A stretch of DNA of 16,991 nucleotides, taken from the NCBI GenBank assembly GCA_964567045.1, contig CAZMLE010000078.1, positions 1 to 16,991 on the forward strand. Reading direction: 5' to 3'. Shown here piece by piece: positions 1 to 6,191 of this stretch; the first letter of the stretch is position 1, and every line of letters starts with the position of its first letter. A program made the translations under genes and the position numbers. The notes beneath the pieces are model-generated. The model was not told the origin of the DNA. It did not search any database and saw nothing but the letters and a program-made list of their open reading frames with translations. This stretch comes from JAFNGF01 sp964567045. GTDB taxonomy: Bacteria > Planctomycetota > Phycisphaerae > Sedimentisphaerales > Anaerobacaceae.

Positions 1-4
1 AACC

Positions 5-49
5 TGTTACCTATGTTCCCGGTTTAAAGTGTTACCCATGTACCAGTTG
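5..49. mobile_element. IS-like terminal repeats (remnant of an element end)
   Basis: Two imperfect direct repeats of about 20 bp, TGTTACCTATGTTCCCGGTT at 5-24 and TGTTACCCATGTACCAGTTG at 30-49, lie 25 bp apart. Multiple short terminal repeats with the TGTTACC(C/T)ATGT text are typical of ends of IS21/IS481-like elements. No transposase is visible, so this is either the end of an element extending left of the window or a solo remnant. It sits just upstream of the point where the oxidoreductase pseudogene loses its N-terminus. The assignment to an IS family is from memory. Confidence 0.4.
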
Positions 50-60
50 ACACAGCAAGC

Positions 61-83
61 TTGTCCCCGCGAAAGCGGGGATG
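61..83. repeat. Short hairpin repeat with GAAA tetraloop (family H)
   Basis: TCCCCGC at 64-70 pairs perfectly with GCGGGGA at 75-81, closed by a GAAA loop. The ATG that opens the reading frame of the pseudogene lies at the right edge of this hairpin, and the usual signal-peptide region of the oxidoreductase is missing upstream, so the repeat marks the 5' break of the old gene. Only one copy in this window. Confidence 0.55.
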
Positions 84-298
84 TTACTGTCGCCTGGAAA
101 GTCGCGCGGGGCCAACCGCCGTCAGGCGTCCCCAAGCGGAGATAGAGTCGTGATAGCAGTGATGGGACTGGGGGGACGGGGAACATACCTGGCCGAGCAG
201 TTCGCTAAGCGGCCGGATGCAGAGATTGCCTATCTCTGTGACCCGGACAGCAGGCGCTTTGCGCGGGCCCGCAAGGTCGTGGAAGAAGCTCAGCATAA

Positions 299-323
299 AT
301 CCGCCGTCCGTCTGGCGGATAAA
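299..323 (+). repeat. Palindromic repeat family D, copy D1
   Basis: ATCCGCC at 299-305 pairs with GGCGGAT at 314-320, followed by AAA. It shares the asymmetric core CGTCTGGCGGATAAA with the copy at 1364-1388 and with the reverse strand of 6351-6375. It lies in frame in the oxidoreductase pseudogene and encodes SAVRLAD between EEAQ and KSPKLVQDF, where the family has no such residues that I recall. Confidence 0.7.
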
Positions 324-421
324 AGTCCCAAGTTAGTGCAGGATTTCCGCAGGATCGTCGATGATAGAAGTGTCGATGCCCTTATCAACGCCACGCCCGA
401 CCACTGGCACGCTCTTGGAGT

Positions 422-482
422 AACCCTGCCAGAGTGCTGGCAGGGCTTACCGGTTAACCCCGTCATCACGATGACGGGGTTT
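422..482 (+). repeat. Double-hairpin repeat family B, copy B1
   Basis: The first hairpin pairs CCCTGCCAG with CTGGCAGGG. The second pairs AACCCCGTCAT with ATGACGGGGTT. They are joined by a linker containing ACCGGTTA. Same layout as the copy at 858-915, with different but still paired stem bases. It sits between the HWHALG and CQAGKD motifs of the pseudogene and shifts its frame; a few family codons at this point are absent. Confidence 0.8.
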
Positions 483-525
483 GTCAGGCAGGCAAAGACG
501 TCTACGTGGAAAAACCGCTTGCCCA

Positions 526-559
526 CCCCCGTTTCTGTCTTCGCCAGAAGACACGGGGG
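526..559 (+). repeat. Hairpin repeat family C, copy C1
   Basis: Outer stem CCCCCG with CGGGGG, inner stem TGTCTTC with GAAGACA, loop GCCA, and a small asymmetric bulge (TTTC side). The reverse complement of 6095-6130 has the same plan. It sits between KPLAH and EGRKMV of the pseudogene and returns the frame to the original phase. Confidence 0.75.
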
Positions 560-741
560 GGAGGGCAGAAAGATGGTCGAGGCCGCCCGTAAGTACAACA
601 GGGTCGTCCAGGTGGGTATGCAGTCGCGAAGTGCTCCTTACGTCCACAAAGCCAGGCAATACATTCAGTCGGGCAAGCTCGGCGACATTCATCTTGTTCG
701 CGTGTTCAATATGATGCAGCATCCCAGGCAGCGTAACCTTC

Positions 742-774
742 CCCCCGCTCTTGCTTCGCAAGAAGCTGCGGGGG
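742..774 (+). repeat. Hairpin repeat family C, copy C3
   Basis: Outer stem CCCCCGC with GCGGGGG, a TCTT bulge, inner stem GCTTC with GAAGC and loop GCAA. The geometry matches the copies at 526-559 and 6095-6130, although the sequence is the most diverged of the three. It is in frame in the pseudogene, encoding roughly PALASQEAAG between QRNLP and VPEGFDYDLW. Confidence 0.6.
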
Positions 775-857
775 TTCCCGAAGGTTTTGACTATGATTTA
801 TGGTGCGGCCCTGCCCCGAAATTACCTTACAATCCGCGAGGGCCTTGGCTTGGTGGG

Positions 858-915
858 ACCCCGCAATATATTGCGGGGCTAACCGGTTAACCCCGCCATC
901 ACCATGGCGGGGTTT
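858..915 (+). repeat. Double-hairpin repeat family B, copy B2
   Basis: First hairpin CCCCGCAAT with ATTGCGGGG, second hairpin AACCCCGCCAT with ATGGCGGGGTT, joined by the linker GCTAACCGGTTA. Compared with the copy at 422-482, three pairs in the first stem and one in the second are changed on both sides. In the pseudogene it replaces the region between PKLPYNP and DVPYPKS and ends the first long reading frame at 888-890. Confidence 0.8.
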
Positions 916-1022
916 CCCCAATGATGTGCCGTATCCAAAAAGTGTTTGCCAGTTTGGCCGTGTCGATGCTCTGCTGGATGGAGGGCCTACTCCTGATACC
1001 CAATTGGCCGTCTTCAAAACAC

Positions 1023-1040
1023 TGACCTGTTCGCAGGTCA
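1023..1040 (+). repeat. TTCG-loop hairpin (possible repeat family G)
   Basis: TGACCTG at 1023-1029 pairs perfectly with CAGGTCA at 1034-1040 around a TTCG loop. It lies in frame between the TPDTQLAVF and SVFGT motifs of the pseudogene, where the family normally has roughly 40 more residues. One copy only in this window, so membership of a repeat family is inferred from its position. Confidence 0.45.
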
Positions 1041-1070
1041 AGTCCGTGTTTGGAACGCCGATGGAGCTGC

Positions 1071-1128
1071 GTGATCCGTCGCCCGTGACCCGTCGCCCGT
1101 GACCCGAGCGACGAGCGACGAGCGACGA
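1071..1128. repeat. GTGACCCGTCGC-type inverted tandem repeat family F, copy F1
   Basis: Short units of the type CGTCGCCCGTGACC repeat on the left half, and complementary units of the type GAGCGACGAGCGACGA repeat on the right half, giving a stem with register freedom. The copy at 13235-13303 is built the same way. It splits the VFGT-EGFVYFGRHG motif of the oxidoreductase pseudogene and shifts its frame. Confidence 0.7.
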
Positions 1129-1273
1129 ACCGAGGGCTTTGTGTATTTTGGTAGGCATGGCGACGGCTGGCAGGCGTACAATGCGAATAGCGAATTAGTC
1201 CAGTCGGAATTCGGCCGGCAGGCCGATAAAGAGCACCAGGATAATTTCATTGACTGTATTCGCACCCGCAACA

Positions 1274-1298
1274 GGGTTCCCGCCGGGCGGGGTCCCAA
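1274..1298 (+). repeat. GC-rich hairpin repeat family E, copy E1
   Basis: A 25-bp segment beginning GGGTTCCCGCC and ending GGCGGGGTCCCAA is identical to 6324-6348. The arms pair with one mismatch and one G-T wobble. It is in frame in the pseudogene between CIRTRNR and PIADVGIGH, adding about VPAGRGPNK. Confidence 0.7.
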
Positions 1299-1363
1299 TA
1301 AACCCATCGCCGATGTGGGAATAGGCCACCAGTCGGTGCTACTGTGTCATCTGGCCAACATTC

Positions 1364-1388
1364 ATCCGCCTTACGTCTGGCGGATAAA
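1364..1388 (+). repeat. Palindromic repeat family D, copy D2
   Basis: ATCCGCC at 1364-1370 pairs with GGCGGAT at 1379-1385, followed by AAA. Same asymmetric sequence as 299-323 apart from the loop side. It interrupts the motif LCHLANI of the pseudogene and shifts the frame into the one that reads RVGNQKLEFDPQTESF to the stop at 1512. Confidence 0.7.
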
Positions 1389-1529
1389 TATCGCGTTGGC
1401 AATCAGAAACTGGAATTTGACCCACAAACCGAGTCATTTAGAAACTCTGATGAGGCAAACAAGTATTTGAAACGCCAGTATCGCCAACCTTGGGTCGTGC
1501 CGGATGAAGTGTAGCGTGGACATAAAAAT

Positions 1530-1661
1530 AAACCACAGATTTCGCGGATTAACACGGAATTTTCCGACAGGATTTACAGGATAAAACCGAACCAAAAAGA
1601 AAGGAAATCCTGTTAATCCCGTCTAAAATAAGTGCAGTGAAATCTGTGTAATCCGTGGTTT
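1530..1661. repeat. Long imperfect inverted repeat between convergent genes (family I)
   Basis: The left arm starts AAACCACAGATTTCGCGGAT and the right arm is the reverse complement of AAACCACGGATTACACAGAT. An inner pair follows, ACAGGATTTACAGGAT on the left against AATCCTGTTAATCCC on the right, around an A-rich loop. AACCACGGATTACAC/ACAGGATTAACAGGAT repeats are, as I recall, common in environmental bacterial genomes. It separates the 3' ends of the oxidoreductase pseudogene and the CotH gene and could act as a transcription barrier. Confidence 0.75.
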
Positions 1662-1676
1662 CATTGGCCTGGAGAA

Positions 1677-4600
1677 TTACGGGTTGACCTGGCCGGGAGA
1701 AGCGGTACTGGCTCTCCAGTTGGCGACATCGTTGCCGTAGGCAGAAGGAACCTGGCGAGAAAGTGATAAGCCGCTACCATCGGCTTCGGTAGGCCAGAGG
1801 TCAACTCCGCCAGGACAATCCTCCGGATGAGAACCGTCACTGTAACTTACCCTGTCAATCCGGATGTAATAACGTGTGCCAAATACATCCACGTCACCGG
1901 GCATACTTAGCTCTACCTTCTCACCGCCATTCTGCAACTGCCCATCATAAGGGCCAAGAACCACCACCCCTGCGGGCATCGCACCATATCGGGCAGCAAA
2001 AGCATCCAAATGCTTCACGACTAACAGATAGCCGCCGGCAGGTATCGTAACTACCGGATCGGAAGGAAAAACAAATTCTATGCCATCGGTAAAACGCCAG
2101 GCCTCAGACTTATCATAACGATATAAAGTCACCGCCTCGGAACTTATATTAAATAGCTCGATATACTCCTCATTCTGATTGCCGGAGCCGGGATTGTACA
2201 TAATCTCATTGATGACGATAGGCCCAACCTTCGGATAGGCGTTGGCCCTGCCGGGCGTATTTTCGCTCATCGCCACAAAGTTGTAGTTATCCGTGCTGCC
2301 TTTATAGTACCTGCCAAACGCTACGTCCGTCTGCGAAGCACCAAAGTCCTCCACTTCTTGATAGCCCGTCAATATGCCTTGCTGAGCCGATGACAGATAT
2401 ACTTGGTCGCCATTCTCGCTTAAGGCAAAAACCGTGTGACAGTTAGCATCACCGGCGTTGCCGAAATGCTGGTCCTGATAGAATACAAGATAGCCGTTAC
2501 CGGCAATGACCGCGCCATCGGCAATCTGGTATTTGGTCAGGTCGTTGCCATCGTCGCTTAAGAACCAGCCGCCGATATTGATCGCTTCGCCCGTAGTATT
2601 GTAAAGCTCTATCCAATCAGAAGCCTCAGCGTGAGCATGGGCCAATACTTCGTTTATTACTACCGAGCCAGGCTCAGGCACAATGCCGGTATCGTCCCAG
2701 CCTGGCGAGCCGCCGTAAAACGCACTTGCCCGCCAGGAGTCCTTCTCGCCCCAGCTATTTGGGTCAGGATTCGCAGGGTTTACGACGGTCAGAGAAAAAC
2801 CACCGCCATCGGTAATGTCACGCCAGCCGTCACTGTATTTGAAATCCAGTATCGTCTGGCCGACAGCATCTTCCAGGCGGATTCTTTCGCCCTCGTTAGC
2901 CAGACTGCCGGCGTACTGCCCGGCGATGACTCCGGCGAAATCCGGATACCGGGCATAAAAAGCTGCCTGGTCTTTAACGACCAGGACATACTTGCCCGGT
3001 GCAAGTTCTATGCTTGGAAACGTTAAGTCGATGCCGTTGGTGAAGCGCACAAGGTTCAAGTTGATGGTTTCGCTCCGGATATTTTTTAGCTCTATGAACT
3101 CTTCGTTTGCATCGCTTGGGCTATCGGTATCCGGCGGATGGTACATAATCTCGGTGATGCGGAGGTTTTCTGCTACCGGCCCAACCGCGAAGGTCGCCTC
3201 ATTAAGTGCGCTCCAGGTACTGCCGCTGAGCGTGCGGGCCTTGACGTGTGCGCTCTGAGTGAGTCTGATAGGTGCGGCATATACGGTTGCATGGCCGGTG
3301 TTCACGGCCCCGCCTGGCATACGTGGGTCGGAGCCATCGAGAGTGTAATATATCGTGCCTGTCGGCGCCTGCATTTGCAGAGCAAATCCGCTGGGAACTA
3401 ATCCGCCGTGCTGGCTGAACACCGGAGCGGTAACGCTTGGATACAGCGGAGCAAGAGCGCCGCTTCTGAGTCTGGTGTTCTTGAGCTGGTTCACAATGAT
3501 CTGTGCCCGGCTGGGGAAGAAATTGTTGATTTCATTATTGATCGCGCTGAGCCAGGTATCCTTGGTGAGCGAGGCACTTCCCCAACGCGCCGACTCGGCA
3601 ATAATCGCCATATCGATTTGCTGGGCACGGGCACGGAAACGTTCGATAGCAGCACCCGCAGTCAACATGCTGTTATTGAACAGGTATTTGTGCGCGCGGT
3701 CGGCGAAGCGCATACAGTACTCGGGGTGAGCCATTAGCTCTTGATGTATCCACTGCGGGTTGCTGTAGCGGAATTGGTCGCCACACTGATAAGGTCCGGT
3801 TCTACTTGTCATGCCCCTCGACATGATGTGCTCGGCATCGTGAACAAAAAACCGGAATCCTTCTTCGCCACCGCGGTTGCGGATGCCATACCAGTTGTTC
3901 GTCCTGGTATTGCTCAGGAAGTTGGAGATTGGTGCGTCGCGGTCGCCATCATAAAAAACCATGATCATATAATCAATCAGATTGTCGACATCCAGCAGGA
4001 CCGGATAGCCCGGATTTCGCGTGCCGTCTGGATTCAGTCCCTGAGCACGATAGTAGCTGGCTGGACTTGCAGATACGAGGTTGCCCAACTCCCACAGTTG
4101 TTGCCAGGTGTCGAGGTTACCGTCCGTAGCCTCAATGGTGTAGCCAGCGTTCGGACCGGTTGCCTTGACACAGTCCCATTCTTCTCGATCTCCGCCGAAG
4201 TACGATGCCCCGAACGCTGCTTCAGGGCGCTCCTGCGTCAGGTAGATACCCCAGTAATGTCCATTGATATAGAGGTGATAGTATCGGCTTTTGCTGTAGG
4301 CTTGACCCATCAGCCCCTGTGAGTCGCGTGCCCAGATGTCGCGACACATCGTATTGGCGCTACTGCCCTCGAAACTCCAGGAGTAGTTCTGGGCAGTGGC
4401 AAGGTCGACCTTATCGAAGCTGTCGACGCCTTCGGCGCCAAACAGCGGATACTCGAGCTTGCCCTCGCCATATTCGGCCCGGAAGAATAAGCGGAACGCA
4501 TGCTTTGGATTCCCGCCGGAGCGGCTGTACCCTCCTCGGATCCGCAGGCCGGCGTTAATCTGAAACGCATCCCGCATATCAGCCGGCAGTTCCCAGCGTA

Positions 4601-5885
4601 TTCCTCCGTGGCCATCAGGCACCTTCACCAAATCTGGAAACCCTGGGCCTTGAAGATCGGACGGATAAATCAGCTCCAGCGATATCGGCCGCTCCCATGC
4701 GCTGCCGTGCTGTCCAGCGTTAACGTAAATGCCTTTCGAGGGAGCGAACAGGTTGGCCAGGTCGGTCACAATGGACATTGTAGGAATCGAGAGCAGTGCT
4801 TTTGCGAGTTGAGGCCCCCAGACCGCGTGATTCACAATGTAAGAATTCATGCCGTATCTCAACACTTGGCCATTGACGCCACTTGCGGGCCAGCCAGATC
4901 CGGGCGATTCGCCCTGTGGGGACTGCCTTATCACGTCTTTGAGAAAAATGTATGTGTGGGTCACGGTCCTGGAGGGCTGCCAGCCGAACTTTATCGCCTT
5001 GGCCCGCAAACACGTGGTCCTGGACACGCCAACGGGACCGGTGTAGACCTTGCCGGTCGGAAAGCGGCCTCCTGTCTGGTATGGCTCACTGCCGTCGGTG
5101 GTATAGTAGATGATAGCACCGTCAGTTGCCGTGTTAATGGTAAGATAGAAACCTTCGTCATAAAAGCCGCGTTCGTGGCTGAATCTTGGGTCATCAACAA
5201 AACCTTCATAGCCGCCGACATTTGGCCCGCCCGGGCTGGCAAAGGCCATCAACCGCAGGTTACTGCCCGCATCGGGGAAGCGGCCAAACGAGATGTCGGT
5301 CCTCTGGTCGCCAAAACTAATAGCGTCGATCAAGGTGCTGCCATCGGCGGCGAACAGGCCAATATCTTCGCCACTGGCGCTGAGCTGGAAATTGGCGTGC
5401 AGACCGGCATCGGCTACCTCGCCGTCCGCCCATATCAACAAATAGCCGCCGGCAGGGATCGTAGTTGCGGCGGGGTTATTGGCAGGAATTTGCCACATCG
5501 TGGGCTGGTCCAGGTTGTCGGTGAGATACATGCCGGCTACGTTAACGCCGGTGTTGCCGTAATTGTAGATTTCGATCCAGTCATCGTATTGGCCTTGCGG
5601 GTCTTTGGTAATTGTAGCGTTGGATGTTAGGACTTCGTTAATCACCAGGGGGATGCCAGCCCTATACCAGTTGTCGGCCAATAGAGTAAGGTCAACCATA
5701 TTGACGCTGTCGTCACCATTTAAGTCGACTGAGCTATCCGGAGGCGCCAGCCATTGTTCAGCCAGAAGTGAGAGGTCCTGTAAATCGACCTGGCAGTCCT
5801 TATTCACATCACCCAACGGGCAGCTTGCGGTCACAGAGCTAACCAACGAGGCCGTCAATACAAACGATGCCAAAGCTATTCTCAT
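1677..5885 (-). CDS. Secreted CotH kinase / lamin-tail domain protein with N-terminal dockerin-like repeats
   Basis: Predicted 1402-residue exported protein. I take the ATG at 5885 because it opens a clear signal peptide (MRIALASFVLTASLVSSVTA), while the upstream in-frame extension translates a palindromic repeat. Residues 22-75 hold two Ca-binding dockerin-like repeats (GDVNKDCQVDLQDLSLL and VDLNGDDSVNMVDLTLL). Lamin-tail domains start near 78, 905, 1074 and 1220, each with (V/I)INEV or TEIMY followed by DWIE or EYIE. Chitobiase C-terminal-like domains lie near 245-315 and 825-900 (YYTTDGSEP, YYTLDGSDP). A CotH kinase-like domain covers about 365-690 (AGLRIRGGYS, HLYINGHYWGIYLTQE, FFVHDAEHIMS). 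CotH-family proteins are atypical kinases; the substrate here is unknown. The dockerin suggests attachment to an extracellular complex. No C-terminal sorting signal. Flanked by its own promoter and leader repeat. Confidence 0.88.
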   Translation of the reverse strand: MRIALASFVLTASLVSSVTASCPLGDVNKDCQVDLQDLSLLAEQWLAPPDSSVDLNGDDSVNMVDLTLLADNWYRAGIPLVINEVLTSNATITKDPQGQYDDWIEIYNYGNTGVNVAGMYLTDNLDQPTMWQIPANNPAATTIPAGGYLLIWADGEVADAGLHANFQLSASGEDIGLFAADGSTLIDAISFGDQRTDISFGRFPDAGSNLRLMAFASPGGPNVGGYEGFVDDPRFSHERGFYDEGFYLTINTATDGAIIYYTTDGSEPYQTGGRFPTGKVYTGPVGVSRTTCLRAKAIKFGWQPSRTVTHTYIFLKDVIRQSPQGESPGSGWPASGVNGQVLRYGMNSYIVNHAVWGPQLAKALLSIPTMSIVTDLANLFAPSKGIYVNAGQHGSAWERPISLELIYPSDLQGPGFPDLVKVPDGHGGIRWELPADMRDAFQINAGLRIRGGYSRSGGNPKHAFRLFFRAEYGEGKLEYPLFGAEGVDSFDKVDLATAQNYSWSFEGSSANTMCRDIWARDSQGLMGQAYSKSRYYHLYINGHYWGIYLTQERPEAAFGASYFGGDREEWDCVKATGPNAGYTIEATDGNLDTWQQLWELGNLVSASPASYYRAQGLNPDGTRNPGYPVLLDVDNLIDYMIMVFYDGDRDAPISNFLSNTRTNNWYGIRNRGGEEGFRFFVHDAEHIMSRGMTSRTGPYQCGDQFRYSNPQWIHQELMAHPEYCMRFADRAHKYLFNNSMLTAGAAIERFRARAQQIDMAIIAESARWGSASLTKDTWLSAINNEINNFFPSRAQIIVNQLKNTRLRSGALAPLYPSVTAPVFSQHGGLVPSGFALQMQAPTGTIYYTLDGSDPRMPGGAVNTGHATVYAAPIRLTQSAHVKARTLSGSTWSALNEATFAVGPVAENLRITEIMYHPPDTDSPSDANEEFIELKNIRSETINLNLVRFTNGIDLTFPSIELAPGKYVLVVKDQAAFYARYPDFAGVIAGQYAGSLANEGERIRLEDAVGQTILDFKYSDGWRDITDGGGFSLTVVNPANPDPNSWGEKDSWRASAFYGGSPGWDDTGIVPEPGSVVINEVLAHAHAEASDWIELYNTTGEAINIGGWFLSDDGNDLTKYQIADGAVIAGNGYLVFYQDQHFGNAGDANCHTVFALSENGDQVYLSSAQQGILTGYQEVEDFGASQTDVAFGRYYKGSTDNYNFVAMSENTPGRANAYPKVGPIVINEIMYNPGSGNQNEEYIELFNISSEAVTLYRYDKSEAWRFTDGIEFVFPSDPVVTIPAGGYLLVVKHLDAFAARYGAMPAGVVVLGPYDGQLQNGGEKVELSMPGDVDVFGTRYYIRIDRVSYSDGSHPEDCPGGVDLWPTEADGSGLSLSRQVPSAYGNDVANWRASTASPGQVNP

Positions 5886-5913
5886 AGGCTGGAGCCCTCG
5901 ACCCGGGATACTT

Positions 5914-5980
5914 GATGCTGTGGCACGGGCTTGCAGCCCGTGAAAACACGGCCAAGATGGCCGTGCCACAATCGAGCATC
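5914..5980. repeat. Palindromic repeat family A, copy A1 (in cotH-like gene leader)
   Basis: Outer arms GATGCT and AGCATC enclose TGGCACGG and CCGTGCCA. Inside are two smaller hairpins, CACGGGC with GCCCGTG, and CACGGCC with GGCCGTG. In translated form such repeats give HGLQARAT-like text, a pattern I recall as widespread in planctomycete and verrucomicrobial genomes. With the promoter proposed at 5997-6026, this structure would lie in the 5' leader of the CotH gene, ending 28 nt before its ATG. Confidence 0.75.
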
Positions 5981-5996
5981 CGGCTGACATACTTAT

Positions 5997-6026
5997 ATTG
6001 TAACACATCTGAACCCGCTTAATCAA
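5997..6026 (-). promoter_or_regulatory. Candidate sigma-70 promoter of the CotH gene
   Basis: On the minus strand, TTGATT (6026-6021) and TACAAT (6002-5997) are separated by 18 bp. Predicted transcription start is near 5990, giving a leader of about 105 nt that holds the palindromic repeat at 5914-5980. Match is 4/6 and 5/6 to consensus; planctomycete promoters are not well defined, so this is tentative. Confidence 0.4.
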
Positions 6027-6094
6027 TATATTTAGCCCTAAAGAAATGGTGGACAGGGCAGTCAGAAAGAGTGTTAATATCAGGCGTGACGTGG

Positions 6095-6130
6095 CCCCCG
6101 CGTCTTCCTGGCGGAAGACAGGAGCGGGGG
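6095..6130 (-). repeat. Hairpin repeat family C, copy C2
   Basis: Read on the minus strand it has outer stem CCCCCGC with GCGGGGG, inner stem GTCTTCC with GGAAGAC and a loop of four bases, GCCA. Relative to 526-559, a T-A pair became C-G and one C-G pair was added to the inner stem. It lies about 60 bp upstream of the GH20 gene start, followed at 6142-6155 by a second small hairpin (CGGGCA with TGCCCG). Confidence 0.75.
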
Positions 6131-6179
6131 CGATACGGCCGCGGGCATGTGCCCGAATGGGACATTTTTTCTTGCTGCT

Positions 6180-6185
6180 GGAGGT
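6180..6185 (+). promoter_or_regulatory. Ribosome binding site deciding the GH20 start
   Basis: GGAGGT lies 6 nt before the ATG at 6192. This favours 6192 over the ATG at 6147, which has no such site and would put 15 residues before the hydrophobic signal peptide. Confidence 0.75.
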
Positions 6186-6191
6186 AAAAAC

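Larger units (their letters stand above)
81..1514 (+). pseudogene. Gfo/Idh/MocA family oxidoreductase, broken by palindromic repeats
   Basis: The gene encoded a secreted-type NAD(P)-dependent oxidoreductase of the Gfo/Idh/MocA family. Visible pieces in order are the Rossmann start VVIAVMGLGGRGTYLAEQF, the TPDHWHALG motif, QAGKDVYVEKPLAH (485-526, shifted frame), EGRKMVEAARKYNRVVQVGMQ, the KARQYIQSGKLGDIHLVRVF and YDLWCGPAPKLPYNP segments, DVPYPKSVCQFG (from 923), EGFVYFGRHGDGWQAYN, KEHQDNFIDCIRTR, and a C-terminus from 1392 ending WVVPDEV with TAG at 1512-1514. The frame, as position modulo 3, runs 0, 2 (after 482), 0 (after 559), 2 (after 915), 1 (after 1128), 0 (after 1388). Every switch is at a palindromic repeat. 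The N-terminal Tat signal is lost, and about 30-40 family codons seem to be missing both near 858-915 and near 1023-1040. Between repeats there are no stops, so decay appears driven by repeats alone. Family call strong; boundaries of lost parts are inferred. Confidence 0.85.

Noticed and set aside
81..1390. CRISPR array made of the repeated palindromes
   Set aside because: The repeats belong to different families, are irregularly spaced, and the sequence between them is clearly oxidoreductase coding sequence, not spacers.
2655..2690. IVPEPGS inside the CotH protein as a PEP-CTERM signal
   Set aside because: The motif is internal (residues 1068-1074), not followed by a hydrophobic helix and basic tail; it is a linker between lamin-tail domains.
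4500..5630. Long open frame (376 codons) on the plus strand
   Set aside because: It lies wholly opposite the CotH gene, whose minus-strand frame shows full domain structure. The plus frame has no domain motifs; it is a GC-driven shadow.
5886..6026. 47-residue N-terminal extension of the CotH protein from the ATG at 6026
   Set aside because: The extension would translate the family A repeat and precede a perfect signal peptide; it also overlaps the proposed promoter.
6142..6175. Intrinsic terminator upstream of the GH20 gene (CGGGCA/TGCCCG hairpin before T6)
   Set aside because: About 10 bases separate the 6-bp stem from the T run and the stem is short; it could be an attenuator, but this is too weak to call.
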